From: Ktedonobacterales bacterium
GTDB taxonomy: Bacteria > Chloroflexota > Ktedonobacteria > Ktedonobacterales > JADMIN01
DNA length: 9,398 nucleotides
Assembly: GCA_025935235.1 (NCBI GenBank)
Contig: JAICVT010000167.1
Span: forward strand, 1 to 9,398
Reading direction: 5' to 3'
Numbering within the stretch: the stretch's first letter is position 1; every line of letters begins with the position of its first letter. Made by a program: the position numbers and the translations under genes. This document shows, piece after piece, positions 6,520 through 9,398 of the stretch. The notes under the pieces were generated by a model, which had not been told where the DNA came from, did not search any database, and worked only from the letters and a program-made list of their open reading frames with translations.

Positions 6520-7692
6520 ATGGAGCGCACAAATCGCGGAGATCGCGTGGATCGCGTGGATCGCAACGATGATCGAGAGCAACGCCCATCGGATGACGAC
6601 GGGCTGAAGGCCGATCTGGCGAGCGGCGCCGACAAGGCCAAAAAGGGAGCCAAGAAGGCGGCGAACTTCTGGACCAAGATCAGCGAAGACTGGATGCTAA
6701 ACTTCTCCGGCATGCTGGCCTACAACTATCTGACCGCCATCGCGCCGATTCTGCTGGCTGTGCTGGCTATCTCCGGGTTTGCGCTCGACTCACTCTCGCC
6801 CGCAACCTACCAGGCGTTCGTCCAGGGGCTGTCGGGCCACTTCCCGGCTGGCTCCGGCAATTCGTTTGTCACCAGCGCGCTGGCGGCCCTGCGTCGCAGC
6901 GCAGGCGTGCTGCTGATCATCGCGATCGTCACGGCGATCTTCTCCGGCTCGCGGCTCTTTGTCGCGCTGGATAACGTCTTCGCCGTCATCTTTCGCGTGG
7001 ATGTGCGGCCGCTTGTCAAGCAGAACATCATGGCTGTGCTGATGATGCTGCTGTTCCTGGTTCTGGCGCCGCTCTCGTTCTTCGCCTCCAGCGTGCCGGG
7101 ACTCGTCCTGAGCTACGTGCTGCCCAGGGGCATCCAGAGCAACGGCGTCGTGCTGACGGTCGAGGGGTTCATCGGCGGCGTGATCGTCGCGTTCATCCTG
7201 TTTGGCGTCATCTACTATGTCGTGCCGAACACGCAGCGCAGTTGGGCCAACACCTGGCCGGGCGCGCTGACGACCGCCGTGCTGCTCAACCTCTTTGAGG
7301 TGCTGTTCCCGATCTACCAGCGCATCTTCCTGAAGAACGCGGGACTCGGCTCGGCCGCCGGGCTGGCGGTGGTCATCCTGATCTTCCTCTATTACGTCGG
7401 CGTCATCACTCTGCTGGGCGCCGAGATCAATTCGTGGGTGAGCGGACTGCGCCCACTGGGGGCGACGCTGCCGCAGCTCTTCCGCAATGAGCGCGAGGAA
7501 GGCGTCGGCGAGACGCCGCGCGCGCTGGCCCGACAAGAGGAGCATGAGGAGCGGCAGTCCGAGCGGCAGGCTGAGCGAGAGGAGCGGGCGCCCGGACGGC
7601 CAGCGCGGCCTGCGAAGGGCTTCGCTGGCGCGCTGGCCGCGCTGCGTCGGCTCGGCCCGCGCTCACCCGATGACCGGCTGCGCTCGACGTAG
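6520..7692 (+). CDS. YihY/virulence factor BrkB family inner-membrane protein
   Basis: This is a 390-residue integral membrane protein. Residues 1-50 form a charged cytoplasmic tail, including DRVDRVDRN encoded by a 9-bp repeat. Six hydrophobic segments follow at roughly 66-88, 128-150, 168-200, 210-235, 245-265 and 280-305. The family signatures are visible: NFSGMLAYNYLTAIAPILLA (61-80), FSGSRLFVALDNVF (141-154), IYYVVPNTQRSWANTWPGAL (231-250), and YYVGVITLLGAEIN (291-304). Members were once misnamed ribonuclease BN; they are membrane proteins of unsettled function. Residues 320-390 are a cytoplasmic tail very rich in Glu and Arg, then Pro/Ala, longer than in a minimal family member. The ATG at 6520 has GGAGAAGGGAG about 10 nt upstream. 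A strong terminator-like palindrome follows the stop, so the gene is probably monocistronic. Confidence 0.92.
   Translation: MERTNRGDRVDRVDRNDDREQRPSDDDGLKADLASGADKAKKGAKKAANFWTKISEDWMLNFSGMLAYNYLTAIAPILLAVLAISGFALDSLSPATYQAFVQGLSGHFPAGSGNSFVTSALAALRRSAGVLLIIAIVTAIFSGSRLFVALDNVFAVIFRVDVRPLVKQNIMAVLMMLLFLVLAPLSFFASSVPGLVLSYVLPRGIQSNGVVLTVEGFIGGVIVAFILFGVIYYVVPNTQRSWANTWPGALTTAVLLNLFEVLFPIYQRIFLKNAGLGSAAGLAVVILIFLYYVGVITLLGAEINSWVSGLRPLGATLPQLFRNEREEGVGETPRALARQEEHEERQSERQAEREERAPGRPARPAKGFAGALAALRRLGPRSPDDRLRST
6541..6567 (+). repeat. Three-copy 9-bp tandem repeat in the 5' coding region
   Basis: GATCGCGTG occurs twice in a row, followed by the variant GATCGCAAC. It encodes DRVDRVDRN near the N-terminus of the membrane protein. 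Length change by slippage would keep the frame, since the unit is a multiple of three. Confidence 0.7.
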
Positions 7693-7709
7693 CCAGGCCC
7701 CCACCCCAC

Positions 7710-7742
7710 CCCCTCCCCCGCCGCGGCGGGGGAGGGGCTTTT
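7710..7742 (+). terminator. Perfect 28-bp palindrome with T-run after the yihY-like gene
   Basis: CCCCTCCCCCGCCG (7710-7723) is followed directly by its exact complement (7724-7737), then CTTTT. It lies 17 bp after the stop codon at 7692, as expected for an intrinsic terminator. The preceding C/A-rich run (7698-7709) and the stem sequence match the repeat arms at 2727 and 4745, so a repeat-family member may be acting as terminator. Confidence 0.75.
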
Positions 7743-7746
7743 GGCT

Positions 7747-7767
7747 TTGGCCCCCTGCTGGGGCCAA
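7747..7767. other. Second hairpin downstream of the terminator
   Basis: TTGGCCCC (7747-7754) pairs perfectly with GGGGCCAA (7760-7767) around the loop CTGCT. It lies 9 bp after the 28-bp palindrome and may reinforce termination. No T-run follows on the plus strand. Confidence 0.5.
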
Positions 7768-7786
7768 TCTGCCTGAGTCGCCTGTT

Positions 7787-7823
7787 GGCAAGCGCTACGC
7801 GCTCTTGCCGAGTATGCTACACT
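7787..7823 (+). promoter_or_regulatory. Candidate promoter with inverted repeat before the tandem-TIR gene
   Basis: TGCTACACT at 7815-7823 fits the extended -10 form TGnTAnnnT, and would put the transcript start about 35 bp before the ATG at 7865. Just upstream is an inverted repeat, GGCAAG (7787-7792) with CTTGCC (7804-7809), containing AGCGC and GCGCT inside. It occupies the place where a repressor or activator could bind. No consensus -35 hexamer is seen. Confidence 0.4.
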
Positions 7824-7864
7824 GCTTGGCAGAACGCGGCAGCCCTGGCACGAGGAGGCGCGCA

Positions 7865-9398
7865 ATGTCGAACGCATCCCCCACGGTCTTCATCGCTTAC
7901 GCGCGCGCGGATACCGCGCATGTCGAGCCTATCGCCGCGATGCTGCGCCAGCGCGGATACTCCGTCTTCTTTGACCCCGCCAGCGTCCACGGCGCTGGCG
8001 ACTACGTTCGCCAGAGCCAGCGGGCGCTGGCCGAGGCGGACGCGCTGATCGTCTGCTGGACCCGCGCGGCGGCGCGCTCGCCGTGGATCGAGTCCGAGGC
8101 GCGCGCGTTTCAGTCGCAGCTAGCGCGCGGCGGCGCCCGCAGGCTGATCCCCGTCTGGCTGGACGCCACGCCGCTGCCCACCGCGCTGGCGAGCTATGAC
8201 GCCGTGGATGGGTCGAGCGCGACGCCCGCGAGCATCGCCGACATGCTCGCGCAGTCGCTGGGCGCTGCATCGCCTGCTCCTTCGCCTGCCCCAATGCCAG
8301 CCGCATCCCTTCAGCCTGCCGCCCCGACCTCCGCTCGGGCTGAAGCCACAGGCGAAGCTGGCCAGGGTGTTCCATTGCTAGAACCGAGCGTCTTCATTGC
8401 CTTTGCGCGCTCCGATCAGGCGCGGGTCGAGGCTATTGCGGCGCGGCTGCGCGACGACGGCTATCATGTCATCTTTGACGCGACCGGCGCGCATGGGCGT
8501 GGCGATTATGTGCAAACGAGCCAGCAAGCGTTGAACGACGCGACGACGCTCGTCGTCTGCTGGTCGAAGGCTGCCGCGCAATCGCCCTGGGTGGCGTCGG
8601 AGATGCGCGTCTTCCTGGCGCGGAGCGTGCGCGGCGACTACATCCAGGTCGTCCTGGCGCGACTGGATGACGCCCCCATGCCGCCGCAGATCGCACACTA
8701 TCCAATCGTCGAGGGCGCGCTGATGTCGCCCGACACGCTCGCCGACGAGGTTGCGTCGGCCATCAGTGGCAGTAGCGCGCTTGCCGACGTCATGCCCGCA
8801 GCAGGCGCCTCGGCGCCTGACTGGGACTTTGACGAGGTGCGCTCGGTAGAGGGCGATCTCGCCGATGCCTCCGCTCCGTCGCCGCAGGGCTGGGCGGACG
8901 GAGAGGAGGCCGCTGCGCCATCTTCCTCCGGCGCGTCGTGGGGCAGCCCGCTAGATGACACATTGACTCGCGCGCCCGTGCCAGAGAGTGAAGGGCCTGG
9001 GCGGGCGCCCGCGCCGGAGGTCCTTCACGAGTCCGTCCCCATACCGCCGTTCGCCGCGCCGCCGCCACCTCCAATAGTGGCCCCGCCCGCGCCGCCGATC
9101 TATACGCCGCCTCCGGTCGCGGCGCCTGCGCCAGGAGCGCCACCCAGCTACGGAGGACCGCAGCCGGCGCCGCAGCCGATCACGCAGCCGCGCGGCAAAG
9201 GCGTGGTGGCTGGCGAATCGGCGGACGCCCTGCCGGGCAGCCTGGAGCAAGTCACCTTCACAGCGTATCACCCGCGCGAGATTCAGGCGCAGCAGTGGGA
9301 GCCGATGCTGGTCTTCATCTCGCTCGATACCGCCGCCGCGATGGCGCAGGTGGCCGGGTCGGCGGCGGAGCGGCTGGGCGGCAAGCTCGATCAGTATC
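7865..9398 (+). CDS. Tandem TIR-domain protein with Pro-rich linker and unidentified C-terminal domain (partial, C-terminus off window)
   Basis: This frame is open from the ATG at 7865 to the right edge, giving 511 residues so far. A GGAGG site lies about 6-7 nt before the ATG. TIR domain 1 spans about 7-133 (VFIAYARAD, residues 8-16; then SPWIESE with Glu78). TIR domain 2 spans about 176-300 (VFIAFARSD, 176-184; then SPWVASE with Glu246). In each, WxxxE matches the position of the catalytic glutamate of NAD-cleaving TIR domains such as SARM1. The domains resemble each other along their length (for example GDYVRQSQRAL and GDYVQTSQQAL), so they arose by duplication. Residues 301-390 are low-complexity and acidic, and 391-445 are proline-rich. 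From 459 a new domain begins (QVTFTAYHPREI, then WEPMLVFISL), which I do not identify. There is no signal peptide. NADase or TIR-based signalling, perhaps in defence, is inferred from family only. Confidence 0.88.
   Translation, partial: MSNASPTVFIAYARADTAHVEPIAAMLRQRGYSVFFDPASVHGAGDYVRQSQRALAEADALIVCWTRAAARSPWIESEARAFQSQLARGGARRLIPVWLDATPLPTALASYDAVDGSSATPASIADMLAQSLGAASPAPSPAPMPAASLQPAAPTSARAEATGEAGQGVPLLEPSVFIAFARSDQARVEAIAARLRDDGYHVIFDATGAHGRGDYVQTSQQALNDATTLVVCWSKAAAQSPWVASEMRVFLARSVRGDYIQVVLARLDDAPMPPQIAHYPIVEGALMSPDTLADEVASAISGSSALADVMPAAGASAPDWDFDEVRSVEGDLADASAPSPQGWADGEEAAAPSSSGASWGSPLDDTLTRAPVPESEGPGRAPAPEVLHESVPIPPFAAPPPPPIVAPPAPPIYTPPPVAAPAPGAPPSYGGPQPAPQPITQPRGKGVVAGESADALPGSLEQVTFTAYHPREIQAQQWEPMLVFISLDTAAAMAQVAGSAAERLGGKLDQY

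Noticed and set aside
6317..6589. N-terminal extension of dprA up to 6589
   Set aside because: It would overlap the divergent membrane-protein gene and has low-complexity, Cys/Arg/Ser-rich content. The ATG at 6316 has a good ribosome-binding site.
6790..7545. A 251-residue minus-strand frame
   Set aside because: It is opposite the membrane-protein gene, and its charged His/Gln/Asp-rich product is typical of a shadow of hydrophobic codons.
9038..9184. Transmembrane or signal segment in the Pro/Ala-rich stretch of the TIR protein
   Set aside because: The stretch is interrupted by many prolines and has no continuous hydrophobic run of about 20 residues. It is a linker.

Overview
The window is a GC-rich bacterial chromosome segment whose genes use mostly G/C-ending codons. 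It holds six protein genes, two of them cut by the window ends. My best guess is a Chloroflexota bacterium of the Ktedonobacteria type. The reasons are GC-rich housekeeping genes, short intergenic gaps, interspersed repeats of the CCCTCACCCC...CTCTCCC type, and a long TIR protein with a proline-rich linker. This placement is inference from general impression, and an actinobacterium is the main alternative. There are no rRNA or tRNA genes, no CRISPR array and no recognisable transposase.

Layout. (1) Positions 1-2638, minus strand: a resistance-like pair. An OtrA/TetM-type ribosomal protection GTPase (607-2568) is followed 72 bp downstream by the N-terminal half of a streptomycin 6-kinase-like phosphotransferase (1-534). 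A strong hairpin (554-603) sits between them, and a possible leader ORF overlaps the GTPase start. (2) 2717-2842: a nested palindromic repeat region between the GTPase promoter and the next gene. (3) 2838-3923, minus: an APH-fold phosphotransferase of the ACAD10/11 N-domain-like type, divergent from (4) a histidine-phosphatase-superfamily protein (4119-4736, plus) whose second active-site histidine appears to be serine. (5) 4737-5023: a noncoding, nested inverted-repeat segment that looks MITE-like and lies between convergent genes. (6) 5024-6316, minus: DprA, the DNA-processing protein of natural transformation. (7) 6520-7692, plus: a YihY/BrkB-family inner-membrane protein, followed by a perfect 28-bp palindrome with a T-run and two more hairpins. 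(8) 7865-end, plus: a protein with two TIR domains in tandem, both keeping the candidate catalytic glutamate, then a long Pro/Ala-rich linker and the start of another domain cut by the window end.

How the parts relate. The GTPase and the streptomycin-kinase-like gene look like one transcription unit aimed at ribosome-targeting antibiotics. The dprA and yihY genes are ordinary core genes with their own promoters. The tandem-TIR gene is the most unusual item: a probable NAD-cleaving or TIR-signalling protein, possibly for defence, though no partner gene is visible before the window ends. A family of C-rich/G-rich palindromic repeats recurs in three intergenic regions and probably doubles as transcription terminators.
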